64,000 nucleotides of DNA from Glandiceps talaboti (taxonomy: Eukaryota > Hemichordata > Enteropneusta > Spengelidae): positions 20,782,871 through 20,846,870 of the forward strand of contig NC_135558.1 in the NCBI RefSeq assembly GCF_964340395.1, read 5' to 3'. The translations under genes and the position numbers were made by a program. This document shows, piece by piece, positions 1 to 33,900 of this stretch (the stretch's first letter is position 1; every line of letters starts with the position of its first letter). Under the pieces are notes generated by a model that had not been told where the DNA came from, made no database searches, and saw only the letters and a list, made by a program, of their open reading frames with translations.

Positions 1-640
1 CCCCGACCTGTTCATCAGCTCATTTTGTGACGTCAGAATTGCCGCTTCGGATTGGTTGTCATACTAGATCTCTTCTGTTCGTGGATTGGATACAAGTACA
101 AAACCTCAGCACCGTGGACCAATCACCTGTATGTAATAGATCGTCTAGTAATGGCATTATACTGTAAATCACTTTGTGGTGATACACCTATTGTATTGTT
201 GTTTGACATCATTAGTACTCAACGTTGTTCATCAGGTCCAATAAATCTTGCATTGTTTGTAAAATCGATAAGGTGACGGCCTCACACATACAGACATCAT
301 ATATCTTATCAGACATACGAATAAGGTCCAAATTGTATAAGTACAAAGACACTTGGCAAATATCCAGTGTAGTAATCCTACGTCTGCCGGCAACCACCGT
401 CGCAAACCGATAAAAGTGTCATAGCGCTCACCAAATTATGGATTTCATTGCGAAGTCTATGAACAGCACACATCTCCGTTGTAAATCTTCAATTTTTTGA
501 CATGTTTAATTGACAGCCTTCCTCGGACGCATCAAGTATATATCTTTATACAGGCTTGCTGACACTTAATTTGTAAACAATTGGGTTCGTTCCGCACACT
601 TCATCGGCGATCGATCAAAAAACAATCCGAAAATTTCGAC
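1..640 (+). promoter_or_regulatory. Upstream region and probable 5' UTR of the CAP gene
   Basis: No gene is recognisable here. Short open frames on both strands have no family similarity. An in-frame TGA at 560-562 closes the frame ahead of the ATG at 641, which supports that start. A TATA-like stretch lies near 536-548, but the transcription start cannot be fixed from sequence. Confidence 0.4.
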
Positions 641-19984
<19,344 letters not shown>

Positions 19985-20196
19985 TAATATCATTGAACGA
20001 TTACAAATCGTGTTCCTTACCAGTATTGATGTTTTAGAAGCAACAACTTGCATTTGTTTCTGTAGGAATGAAAACATCAACTTTTTATTTGAACAAACAA
20101 ATCTGTGTAATACCACATAGCACATTTGAGACTTGTGTGTTGTGGATCCACAAAAGATAATACTTGTAAATATTGTACAAATAGTTATGTATTATA

Positions 20197-20264
<68 letters not shown>

Positions 20265-21762
20265 GGAGAGAGGGAGAGAGGGAGGGATGGAGGGAGGGAG
20301 AGAGAGAGAGAGAGAGTGTGTGTGTGTGTGTACGTGTGTGTGTGCGTGTGTGTGTGTGTGTTTGGGTGGGTGGGTGGGTGGGTGGGTGAGTGAGTGAGTG
20401 AGTGAGTGAGTGAGTGAGTGAGTGAGTGAGTGAAATAGTGTGAGAGAGAGGGAGGGAGAGAGAGTGGGGGACTGAGAGAGGGGCAGAGAGAGTGAAAGAG
20501 AGTGAGAGTGAGATAGAGAATGAGAGAGGGGGAGGGAGGGAGAGAGAGAGAGAGAGCACGTGAGAGAGAGAGAGAGGGAGGGATGGAGGGAGAGAGAGAG
20601 AGAGAGTGTGTGTGTGTGTGTGAGTGTGTGTGTACGTGTGTGTGTGTGTGTGTTTGGGTGGGTGGGTGGGTGGGTGGGTGAGTGAGTGAGTGAGTGAGTG
20701 AGTGAGTGAGAGAGAGAGAGAGCAGATTCATCGATCGGTAGTAAAGACTAAACTTACATATTAGATGGTTGTTTCACAAACAAAATAAATAGACACGTAT
20801 CATTAATAAAACAGAGTTTGTTGTAACGGAGTGTTGTTTTCATTAGCATTGGACACAAACACAATAATCGACTCAGTGGTTCTAGTATTGAAATCAAAAA
20901 TCTTGAAGAAAAATCAAAACAAATTGATATCTTACGTTGGCCAACTGTGAGCTGTCAATCCGGAATTCCTGGATACTCGAAAGCATAATTTTTAAATAAC
21001 GATAAAATAATAAAGTGACAAAATCTGCAAATATAGTCACAAGCAAACGGAGTTGTCCATACAGTTGTATGTTGTTTGGAATTCAATCATGTGAATAACG
21101 TCAATACGTTTGTGACGTAGACTCATTGTCGATTCGAACATCTCGAGTTATTGTCTCGAAGAACATCGCGAGAGATTACAGCATGTTACTTTGGAAAACG
21201 TCGTTGTTGAACAGAACATCAGAACCTTAAATATTAACTAGAGATCAAAATTAATATTCACAAATCAAGTAATTCGACCACAAAGAAATCATAGATATTG
21301 AAATCTGAATTATGGTACTTCACAATGGTGGCAGTGGTGGGATATGGTGGCAGTAGGATTCGGGAACCGGTGGCAGCGGTGGGATCAGGTCAAAATAACA
21401 AGATAATGCAAAGTTAGATAAAAATGAGTCAATGTAAAATGTGGCCCCTCCCATAATTTCCATTTTCTAAAGTATAGCCCTCCTCCGAGGACCTGTTTGT
21501 ATAAGTGACCTATCCCCTATCATGTATCATAATTCCCCCGGCCCTCCCTCCTTCTAATTACTTGTAATTATCCATCAGAAATTTCACCGTAACACGATAA
21601 CTCAACACATACGGTTAACTGACAAAAGACAACATTTATCAAAGCACACGTTATAAATTTACCAATAATGCGGCGATATACAGATGAGCGAAACGCTTCA
21701 ACGAACCGTACTAAACAGCGCCCGCTGGCGACAGTATCAACCGACATTATCGAAACCCAAAG
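19985..21762 (+). other. CAP gene 3' region and TYW3 upstream region
   Basis: AATAAA near 20806 is a candidate poly(A) signal for the CAP gene beyond the microsatellite block. No further gene is seen. The stretch just before 21763 is the presumed TYW3 promoter. A GGTGGCAGTGG-type repeated motif lies near 21325-21390. Confidence 0.5.
20201..20726. repeat. Compound (GA)n/(GT)n/(GTGG)n/(GTGA)n block, internally duplicated
   Basis: GA, GT, GGGT and GAGT tracts occur in the same order twice. The TTTGGGTGGG junction recurs about 291 bp apart (near 20361 and 20652), so a block of about 290 bp was duplicated. Confidence 0.93.
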
Positions 21763-21939
21763 ATGGCAGACGACGCTGCGAAGTTTCGACGCTGGAAAGC
21801 TGCCTGTCTTAACTCTGTAGACCTCAGCAAGAAAGGCAGTATAGATTTTAATATTGTTGACTTAGTTGAATATATAAACGGTCATCATAGGTATTTCACT
21901 ACCAGTTCCTGTTCAGGGAGAATTTGTCTGTTTTCCGAG
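21763..21939 (+). CDS. TYW3: TYW3 exon 1
   Basis: Residues 1-59, from the N-terminal helix to the FTTSSCSGR signature, ending in phase 0 at donor GTAAGC. The start codon lies inside AAAGATGGCAG, a YY1-like motif common at housekeeping starts. Confidence 0.95.
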
Positions 21940-24900
21940 GTAAGCAGTTTTGTGTCGTGTGTACATCATGTAAACATGACATGGTTGCACTACAGTGTAT
22001 ACATCATGTATGCTGACTTGGTCAGTAAATGGGTATAACCATAGGTGTCTCCCTCTATATCCATGGTACATTATTGTACTCTACATCCACGGTTACAGGT
22101 ATAACAGAGAGGAGATCTAGCCAACAGACTCACTACGCCAAGATGGGACAGCGGTCAGATTTGGGAGTCTAAATGGACTCCCTAATGTCCTAATAATACA
22201 ATATTTACTAGCAGAACTGTCGAACACGGAGTACATACATCGAGATCTTGCTACCAATTTACAATGCAGGGGGGGGGGGGGGGGGTAGTTGACTCAGTGT
22301 CATGGTAGCCAGTCTGCACCACACCATGGATCTCTGAATAATGTGATTCTGCTGTGCTATATAGAGCAAAGTGGAATCACATATTAAGTACTCCAAATAT
22401 CTATATTGCATTCAATTTATTGAAAATACCCATTCTGACATGTAGATGTAGAATGGGTACTTTAATGGTGATTATATATATACATTATTTCAGAAAGTGT
22501 GTTTAATCACCTTACCCACAAGATATCATCCAAGGAAAACCTTTGGAGGACTTAACTATAGTCTATTTTAGTACATATATATATAGGGATGATGAAACTC
22601 AGGAAATTTAATCAAACAAATGGTTTCTAATTTTGACATTAATTGTCATTTCATTCAGATTATTAAAGTATTATGAAATGAAAATATCATCAGCATGTAC
22701 TCATACACTTACATTTTTTTTACTTATGACATTTTTTTAACCAACCAACTGACCCATTATTTTTAAGGTGTTACAATGAGAAAGATAGAATTATATATGT
22801 ACCCTTTATTAAAATATAACTGCAGACTTTTAGGTAATATCCTAACTAGGCAAAGCCCATAAGCTCGCGCAGGGTAGATTCAATTGTGACCAGCTGCCTG
22901 GGCCAGGGTTGATACACTTGATTTGGGTCATTTTCCAGGGGTATTGACCATCAAAATTTATTTTATTGAATGACATCTAATTCTCTGACATGGACGAGAA
23001 GTAAAGAAAGTCAATACTCTATGCAGTTGTTGGTTTCAAAAACCATCATAGCCATTAGATTAATATTGTTCATTTTCAATCAGCCAACTTATCATAGACC
23101 CTCCATTTGTCTTTGGACAAATGTTTTGTTGACATGTTGCCAAACATCACGATTTCTCAATTCAACTCGATGATTTAGGAATGTTACTGTACCAACAAAC
23201 ATAAGAAAGTAGTTATCAATTATCGACGATATTAATGTCAAAACCACACTTCCACAACCCAGAAATTAAACTGCGCTATGTCATCAGTGGTCCGTATCGC
23301 GATCAAACTTCCAAATAGTGTAACAATTTCTCCTTGAGGTACAGTGATGCCTCGATACTCGTTACAATGTTACGATAATCGTGCCAACAGGCCTACTGTT
23401 ACAATATTGCAATGCATGGTGATGTTATGTCGCCTATACTATATGATGATACGGTCCGGTAGCGTGTGGAGAATGCACATAGTATATGGAAGGCGCATGC
23501 GTAGTCACAGCGCGCCGCAATGCATCCCTGGGAGAACCACCAATTTTTTTCGCATAGTATATACGACGAGCATGCGTACTAGTCATTGAGCCACTACGCG
23601 GCAGCTTTGCTCCCGTTGCGCGAGCTATTAATCTCCTGAGTACACTACTTTATTCATTCATTCATTCATTCATTCATTCATTCATTCATTCATTCATTCA
23701 GTCAGTCAGTCAGTCAGTCAGTCAGTCAGTCAATAAAATTTTACATGTAATGAATGAAGGGGCCTTGTCACTATGAGGTGAAGATAAGTAATGACAAAAT
23801 GTAATGTCACAAGTATTTTCTGGTTGAATGGAAAATAGTATAATCTTGGAATAATACCCTACAAACTTATTAAAATTTAAGGAAAAAATGGGATAATAAA
23901 TTATAATGATTCTGAAGGTTTGACTCTCATTTAGAGTTCTTCAGAATTAACAGGTGTTGGTAGAGTGACCAGGACATAAATCCTATATTTTCTGTTTTGT
24001 TTTAACAGGACAATGAGATGGGGTTGAAGAAGAAGGGATGTAGATGGCTGTACACAACACATGAATCTGCTGATGCTGAGAAAGTAGTAAGTGTTGATAA
24101 AACCTTCACTGATAGTATTAATTATTTGGATATTTCATGAACTGAAGTCATAATGGTGACTAAACACTTCTTTACAAATGTAAATTTGGGTACAATGACA
24201 TCAAACTAGATGACTTTGTCCACTTTAATTCAGTTGAATGGGATTACCCCAACACAAGGTTTTCGACTGATAAACTTAAACTCAAAGGGCAATTTAGCCA
24301 GACAGAGTCATTTAAAAATTCCTATTTTAATAGAATTGTACCCCTCTGGAATCTGCTCAGTCACGATATTAGACATGCGGAGAGTGTCTCTGCTTTTAAA
24401 TCTGAGCTTTCATCGTTTTATCACCGGAAATTTATGAATTCTTTTGAACCATCTGTTTTTAGCTCCGCTGTCAGCGAAAGCTGAAAGCGTAGCTTTAGGT
24501 ATAGGTTGTATATGTATAGGTGGAATTATTGGTGTCCGTCAAACTTTTATATTTTCATCATCTTCTCCGAAAGTGACAGTCAGAATTCTTCGATATTTGG
24601 TGTGCATGTTCCCTTGGGGGAGGCTATTCAGATTTGTTCATGCCAAGTTGATCTGTGCCATTTTCAATTTTTTATGATTTAAAAAAAAAATGACACTTTC
24701 ATCATCTCCTCGATTACTACTTATCAGATTGCTTTGATATCTGGTGTGTTGATGCACAGAGGGTAGCTTACTTAGATTTGTTAATTTCAAGTCAGCACGT
24801 TTTCGTTTTTATTTTTTATGATTTTTTTTTTGTAATTTGAAAAAAAAATGAATATGTTAATGAGCATTTTGACCGCCACCATATTGGAAATCAGTCGACG

Positions 24901-27900
24901 AGACTTTAAGTAAACTGCCACTTTTCAAAAGACACTATTGACGTCAAACAAGCAATGTAATATGTGCTATAGTCATAATTCTACGCATTTGGGTGCCCAA
25001 ATGGCAAGTGTTTGTTCGAAACAGGGTTGTAAACTTCAAACCCAATTTTGCACCCCTTCTACATAATCAGCCAGTCCGCAACAAACCCCATTTGCATACT
25101 ATCTATCCTCATAATATGCTCCAGATAGCGACACTTTGAATGGCTGCTCACGGGCCTTATTTTTCGGTATTTTCAACTCGTCGTAACTTTCACTAGAGTT
25201 CCCCATTTTAGATACTGAAAACGCCTAAACCTCAACTGATATCTCTTCTTTCATGCCAGCAAAATAAATTTTGGCATTACATTTAGGAATACCGATTTTC
25301 CGACGAATTCGGGACGCATACTTGAGGCCCTGAAATTTCGACCCAGTTTTTCGCTCATAGCATGGAAGTATAACCCTCCATGCTCAGTTTCCTCAATATG
25401 GACCGGAAAGTTTACAAATTTCACAAAAAGGGGGATTTTTATGTGTTTTAAATAAGCATGGCAAGTAAATTTAGTAGGATCCTTGTGTAACGGTCCCGAC
25501 CGTTCAAGAATTTTAGGTAGAAAATGACTGATTTGACCCGGAAGCTGAAGATGACCTCGTTTGACGTCAGGGCGATTTTCCACAGCAAAAACACGGGAGT
25601 TCTTGGTACTCACTAAAATCACACTTCAGACCCACTATAAAAGTTTGATGTTTTCAGATAAACTGTATCTTGTGATTAATTCTATATTGTCGTGCAATTT
25701 GGAGTGACAGTGAACCAGAATGAAGACAACTCGCGTAAGGAAGGCATGCCTTGGCATGCGGTTGAAGTTATGCAAGAGCAGTCTCACTGCCAACTGTGAA
25801 TCGACCAAACTTTGTTTATTGGCCGACAGTTTACATGTAAAGTTAAACGACATGAACGTGTCTTGCCATTTCCAAAATGCAAATAATTGGCAGGTAAAAA
25901 TAATTAAAATAATTACAACTTTAATTTGGCTTCAGACTTTGCATTATGTTTTTCGTATCTTTCCCCATATTACATGTAAATCTGAAAAGGTTCTCTCTGG
26001 TCATGCCAGTGGTTAGCCCTGCTTACATACGACAGGCGGTGCACAAGTCTATGTTGCTGACTTGACTCTAAAAAAATAGTAGGGACAATTGTCAGAATCG
26101 AGTCCCGGATTACTCTGTCTACAAGCACGACTAGTCAGTGATCATACCAGGACTGCTTTGAGTACGAGCGAGGTGAGGCATGTTGAGGTAATTTGTTGAG
26201 AATTATAAATATTGCGAAATGTAAAGTACAAGGTTTAAATACAATGGAATGATGAAAAAAAATTGGCCGAGTCTGCTGACAGGTGCCGGTCACAAGAAAT
26301 TAAAATTAAAATATCAGACGATGTTATGTCTACTACAACTAGTACAAGTTGAATGTTGTTGACTTGGTAAATTTGTTAGAAAATTGAAATTCAAATTGCC
26401 TCAAAATTATTTTAGATCCCTAGTTTATTTCATTCATCATTAAAATTTTCCAGGGTTAAAGCTGTAAGACACTGGAATTATTTATAGCCAACCTCAAAAT
26501 CCTCTTTTTTTCTTTTTCTTGTGTGCATTTCCCAGTCATTATTTTTCTGAGATTTTGTGTAATTTTTCATAACAGTAGATTTTTTTAATAAAATGGTGAC
26601 TATGGTATAAAAGTACAATACATTACCAACTTTCTGTGTAAAATGTGTTTTATAGTGAGACATCATATGAAACCACTAACCACTTTATTACAAAAACAAA
26701 ACTGCATAGTGAAGAGCTGAAGAACTGAACCACTTCTCCATATTACCAAAATAAAAAATTGAATTATAAACAACAGCGGAGCTATTCTGACCGATAGGTC
26801 GCTTGTTTGTACATGATAGTCTGTTTGTAAATGTCGTGACTGCAAAACTTGTTGATGTCAATGTCTATGTTATCATTTTTGCAAATTTGCTCTTTTAATT
26901 TATTTTAGTTAAATTTTTTGATGTTGGTTGGACACAAGTAGAGGTGCTCGGCACCTGTTTGTTCATTCCATTCACAGGCTATCTTTTGTTGTTATAGTTG
27001 TATTTTTATTGTTTGCTAGTTGCCACTTTTTTGTAATATGTATGTTTTTTCTGTCTTGTCTAGTTACATTGTTAATATTTTTTCTTTATTGTGTAAATCA
27101 ATTTTTGCCTGTGGTGAAGAGTAATAAATAAATAAAAAATAAAAACAGTGATTGACAAAATTATTCCAATGTTAGATTATAAGACATGGTATTATTAGTG
27201 CCTGTCTTTTGCATACAAACGTTGTAACATGAGATGTATAACACGGAGTGAATCTCTACACCTACCTCATTTCAGTAGTACATTAACACTGAGTGAATCT
27301 CTACACCTACCTCATTTCAATAGTACATTGACACTGAGTGAATATCTACACCTACCCCATTTCAGTAGTACATTGATACTAAGTGAATCTCTACACCTAC
27401 CTCATTTCAGTAGTACATTAACACTGAGTGAATCTCTACACCTACCTCATTTCAGTAGTACATTAACACTGAGTGAATCTCTACACCTACCCCATTTCAG
27501 TAGTACATTGATACTAAGTGAATCTCTACACCTACCTCATTTCAGTAGTACATTAACACTGAGTGAATCTCTACACCTACCTCATTACAATAGTACATTG
27601 ACACTGAGTGAATCTCTCCACCTACCTCATTTCAGTAGTACATTGACACAGTGAATCTCTACACCTACCTCATTTCAGTAGTACATTAACAGAGTGAATA
27701 TCTACACCTACCTCATTTCAGTAGTACATTAAAACTGAGTGAATCTCTACACCTACCCCATTTCAGTAGTACATTAACACTGAGTGAATCTCTACACCTA
27801 CCTCATTTCAGTTGTACATTAACACTGAATGAATCTCTCCACCTACCTCATTTCAGTAGTATATTAAAACTGAGTGAATCTCTACACCTACCCCATTTCA

Positions 27901-30900
27901 GTAGTACATTAACACAGTGAATCTCTACACCTACCTCATTTCAGTTGTACATTAACACTGAATGAATCTCTCCACCTACCTCATTTCAGTAGTACATTAA
28001 AACTGAGTGAATCTCTCCACCTACCTCATTTCAGTAGTACATTGACACAGTGAATCTCTACACCTACCTCATTTCAGTAGTACATTGACACTGAGTGAAT
28101 CTCTACACCTACCTCATTTCAGTAGTACATTGACACTGAGTGAATCTCTCCACCTACCTCATTTCAGTAGTACATTAACACAGTGAATCTCTACACCTAC
28201 CTCATTTCAGTAGTACATTAATTTGATCTTATTCTACTTGTTATCCTTTACCTACAAGAAAGAAGCTCTATCGTGTATTCAAGATGAGGCTGTCTTTAAA
28301 TTTGAACCATTTGTCCTCCATGTACAGTGTATGACATTACAAGATGCTAGAGTTATGGTAAGTTTACTTTCACCAGGGTATGACATTACAATATGCTAGA
28401 GTCATGGAAAAAGTATGGGGAGAAGTGCACGCTACGCGTGTGCGTACCTACTATACAGTGCAGGGGTTGGGGTTGGGAGGGGTGTCCCCCTCCCATGGCT
28501 AGAGCTGTTTGAAAAATGAATACCTTTTGGAGGCCATTTAGAGCACCATTCGAAGTAAAACACAACTTAGTTATATCATATAAGTATGACTAATTTTAGG
28601 GTTTCAAAAGTTAAATTCATTTCAAGTCATATCCCCACCTGCTATACAGGCATGGGAGAGAGTTTGGGAGGGGATGTCACCCCTCCCATGGTAAGAGCTT
28701 TTTGAAAAATGAACACCCTTTGGAGGCCATTTAGAGTACCATTCAGAAGTAAAACACAACATAGTTATATCATAAAAGTATCACTAATTTTAGGGTTTCA
28801 AAAGTTTAAATCATTTCAAGTCATATTGACACAAATAATTAAAAAAAAGATGAAGTAGAAAGTGAGAAAATTTGGGAAAACATGCACAGTGGAGGTCAGC
28901 TACCATTTAGAGATACGAATTCATTAAATTATTTGAAAGTGTGTCTCTATTGGCTATGATTGTGTGCAATTCAACATGTTCAGGTCAATGGAAGCACAGA
29001 TTTTAGAGTCAGTCCATCCACTAAATTTCAAGGTATTTCATTTCTTATGTGTTATGTGTACAGCTACACATGCAAGTTTTTATACCACATGATGACACAA
29101 TGCAACTAATGGCCTGCAATATTGAGAAGTCATATCTAACAAAACTGTTGCTTAAAAGGTGCAATGTTATGACTCCATGTCATATGCTTGGGATGTATCA
29201 AGAGACAAAGAGTTTATGCTATATTTGAACATATATTTATAGCCATTGTTTATGGTTTATTGTATGCACATACATTTGTTTTATGGAAAGTTAAGTACAG
29301 CAAGGTGGTTCATGATTTCGTTCAGTTGTTGAAAATAAGGTGACCCCCCCCCCTATTCACTTTGTAAAAATGATGCCCCCCCCCCCCTTCTTTGAGTCCC
29401 AAATTGTCCCAAAAGTCAATTTATTGTTCCATGCACTGATAGAGCTATTATACAAATATGTTTCACAACTAGTAATTCAGTACTGTTCAGGGTGTCTGTT
29501 ATTAAGTGAGTCTATCCAGTGTGTTTTTTAAGGCAGTAAGTCGGTAAAATCTACCGGGCTCACATATCGGGTTCCCCACCAAAGTTATGATACTAGATTA
29601 TATGGGAAACACTGCCATTTTTACCTCTTTCCCCCTTTCTGTTACCGAAGTTCCCCCAAATCTCAACAAAAACACTGCTTTCAAAACAGTTTCAGAAATC
29701 ATTTAGCTAGCTCTTGCAGCTTTAAGACAGTATGCACACGCTATATATAGTGTATATTGAAAGTTGTTGTTTGTTTGTTTGTTTGTGTGTTTGTTATAAA
29801 GAACAGATGAGTTCATGGTTACATATTGTTACAATGTAACATGTTGTACATGTATATATATAAAACATTATCATGGGATATTTGATTTGAGTGAAATTAT
29901 CACAAGTGTACCTATAGCTATGTATATAGTTTACTACTTGGTTATTGAAAATATTTTGTGTATCGCGTATTCTGAGTGGACATTACATTATTTGCTTCCT
30001 ATAGAGCTGTGTACTTCTGTGGCAATCAATGTCTCAGTTTACTTCAATAGACACAAAGTAAAACTGTCGTTGACACATGTTGATGTAAATTATTGAATCG
30101 ATGTAGGTTTAAGGTGGAGATACACAAAAGCAAGATTTGAAGGGTGACATATTTTCAAGTTATTATTTCCCAACAATGAATAAAGTTTACTCCATATATC
30201 AACCCATTCATTTTCTGAAAGGTTTTTCTGTCCTCTATAATGCTATCATGTTTTCTACTGTCAGTGGCTGAAAGTGAGAGTGTATTTCAGGTATGAATAG
30301 CAAAGTCTTGATTATCTCAAGGCATGATATAACTACCTCGGAAGAGATCATTTGTCACACGACTTTCCATTTCTTTAGTTTTTTTAGAATGTTTACTTCA
30401 TACATAACTAAAGTGTGTCCAGCTTTTTTCTGCCATCTGCCGTTCTTTTACAACATGCCTCGAACGTTGACACATCACAATGGGTAGTTAAGTTACAGAC
30501 TGTTCTCACTTGAGTTCTTAGTAGGGTGGAATTTTTGTGATGACATCCATGATGTTGCAGTGTACTGTACATTTTTAGAGACTTCCAGGGTTTATACTAT
30601 CTTGATTACAGGGTGATTATATCCATATGACAGAGGCAGGGTTATCACCCACTTGTGTAATCTACTACATTGAACAATAGTTTAGTTTGTGTCTATCTTA
30701 GTAAACCGAGACCTCGATTGCCAGAGTCGTAACAAAATGAAATACTTTAGATGATGAAGAGTATTACTTTATAATGACTTACAGTTTTTCAGAGGCCCTA
30801 AGATCACAACGTATTTCTCCCTACTACCAATACTAGAAAATATATCTTATAATTATCATGAAATCTTTTACCAATTTTATTATGAAATCAGTATCCCCAA

Positions 30901-33900
30901 ATGTATTCATAAAAACTACATGAAAAGAGAACAGCACAATAAAATGTAAACTCAGAAAGTGAACACAAAAATTTAGAAACAAAGATATTTCAAGTTACAG
31001 CTACTGTATCAGGGTAGTCTGTAAGATATGAAATTTGTACCATGCTATAAACATCACTCACAGAAGCCTGATTGGGCTGAACAACACGGCATATCGCACA
31101 TGCTACAGCTACTGGGGATTGATACATGCAACATAAATCTAAAAATCTAACTCTCTGTGATTTGTTTGACATTCTAGCATCAAGTGGCAATTGAATCAGG
31201 ATTCAGGAATTCTGGAATATCTGTTGGCAAAAGTGGAAAAGTCATAATGGTGAGTTAATTTGTAGTTTTGGTCTATCCTGTACGTAGTAGAGACATTTGT
31301 AATAACGCACACCATGGAAGTATACTTCCATGGTCACACCCTCAATGACACATTAGGTCTATCCTATATGTGTTAGAGACATTTGTAATAGCGTCACACC
31401 CTCAAAGACACAGTAGGTCTATCCTATATGTATTACAGACATTTGTAATAACGTCACACCCTCAAAGACACAGTAGGTCTATCCTATATGTATTACAGAC
31501 ATTTATAATAACGTCACACCCTCAAAGACACATTAAGTCTATCCTATATGTATTACAGACATTTATAATAACGTCACACCCTCAAAGACACATTAGGTCT
31601 ATTCTATATGTGTTACAGACATTTATAATAACATCACACCCTCAAAGACACAGTAGGTCTATCCTATATTTATTACAGACATTTATAATAACATCACACC
31701 CTCAAAGACACATTAGGTCTATCCTATATGTATTAGAGACACTTATAATAACGTCACACCCTCAAACACACAGTAGGTCTATCCTATATGTATTTCAGAC
31801 ATTTATAATAACATCACATCCTCAAAGACACATTAGGTCTATCCTATATGTGTTACAGACATTTATAATAATGTCACACCCTCAATCACACATTAGGTCT
31901 ATCCTATATGTATTACAGACATTTATAATAACGTCACACCCTCAAACACACATTAGGTCTATCCTATATGTATTACAGACATTTATAATAACATCACACC
32001 CTCAAAGACACATTAGATCTATCCTATATGTATTTCAGACATTTATAATAACGTCACACCCTCAAACACACATTAGGGCTATCCTATATGTATTACAGAC
32101 ATTTATAATAACGTCACACCCTCAAACACACATTAGGTCTATCCTATATGTATTTCAGACATTTATAATAACGTCACACCCTCAAACACACATTAGGTCT
32201 ATCCTATATGTGTTACAGACATTTATAATAACATCACACCCTCAATGACACATTAGGTCTATCCTATATGTATTATAGACATTTATAATAACATCACACC
32301 CTCAAAGACACATTAGGTCTATCCTATATGTATTACAGACATTATAATAACATCACACCCTCAAACACACAGTAGGTCTATCCTATATGTATTTCAGACA
32401 TTTATAATAACATCACACCCTCAAAGACACATTAGGTCTATCCTATATGTGTTACAGACATTTATAATAACGTCACACCCTCAAACACACATTAGGTCTA
32501 TCCTATATGTATTACAGACATTTATGATAACATCACACCCTCAAGCACACATTAGGTCTATCCTATATGTGTTACAGACATTTATAATAACATCACACCC
32601 TCAAACACACAGTAGGTCTATCCTATATGTATTACAGACATTTATAATAACGTCACACCCTCAAACACACATTAGGTCTATCCTATATGTATTACAGACA
32701 TTTATGATAACATCACACCCTCAAGCACACATTAGGTCTATCCTATATGTATTAGAGACACTTATAATAACATCACACCCTCAAAGACACATTAGGTCTA
32801 TCCTATATGTGTTAGAGACACTTATAATAACATCACACCCTCAAAGACACAGTAGGTCTATCCTATATGTATTATAGACATTTATAATAACATCACACCC
32901 TCAAGCACACATTAGGTCTATCCTATATGTGTTAGAGACACTTATAATAACATCACACCCTCAAAGACACAGTAGGTCTATCCTATATGTATTATAGACA
33001 TTTATAATAACATCACACCCTCAAGCACACATTAGGTCTATCCTATATGTGTTGCAGACATTGGTAATAACATTACACCCTCAAACACACAGTAGGTCTA
33101 TCCTATATGTATTACAGACATTTATAACGTCACACCCTCAATGACACATTAGGTCTATCCTATATGTATTACAGACATTTATAATAACGTCACACCCTCA
33201 AACACACAGTAGGTCTATCCTATATGTATTACAAACATTTATAATAACGTCACACCCTCAATGACACATTAGGTCTATCCTATATGTATTACAGACATGT
33301 ATAATAACGTCACACCCTCATTGACACATTAGGTCTATCCTATATGTATTACAGACATGTATAATAACGTCACACCCTCATTGACACATTAGGTCTATCC
33401 TATATGTATTTCAGACATTTATAATAACGTCACACCCTCATTGACACATTAGGTCTATCCTATATGTATTACAGACATGTATAATAACGTCACACCCTCA
33501 AACACACATTAGATCTATCCTCTATGTGTTAGAGACATTTATGATAACGTCACACCCTCAAAGACACATTAGGTCTATCCTATATGTATTTCAGACATTT
33601 ATAATAACGTCACACCCTCAAACACACATTAGGTCTATCCTATATGTATTACAGACATTTATAATAACATCACACCCTCAATGACACATTAGGTCTATCC
33701 TATATGTGTTACAGACATTTGTAATAACATCACACCCTCAATGACACAGTAGGTCTATCCTATATGTATTACAGACATTTATAATAACATCACACCCTCA
33801 AAGACACATTAGGTCTATCCTATATGTGTTACAGACGTTTATAATAATGTCACACCCTCAAACACACATTAGGTCTATCCTATATGTGTTAGAGACACTT

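Noticed and set aside
20126-20731. Long Ser-Leu and His-Thr frames
   Set aside because: Translation of (GA)n/(GT)n tracts.
27229-27654. 141-codon repeat frame
   Set aside because: By-product of the 45 bp minisatellite; no independent coding evidence.
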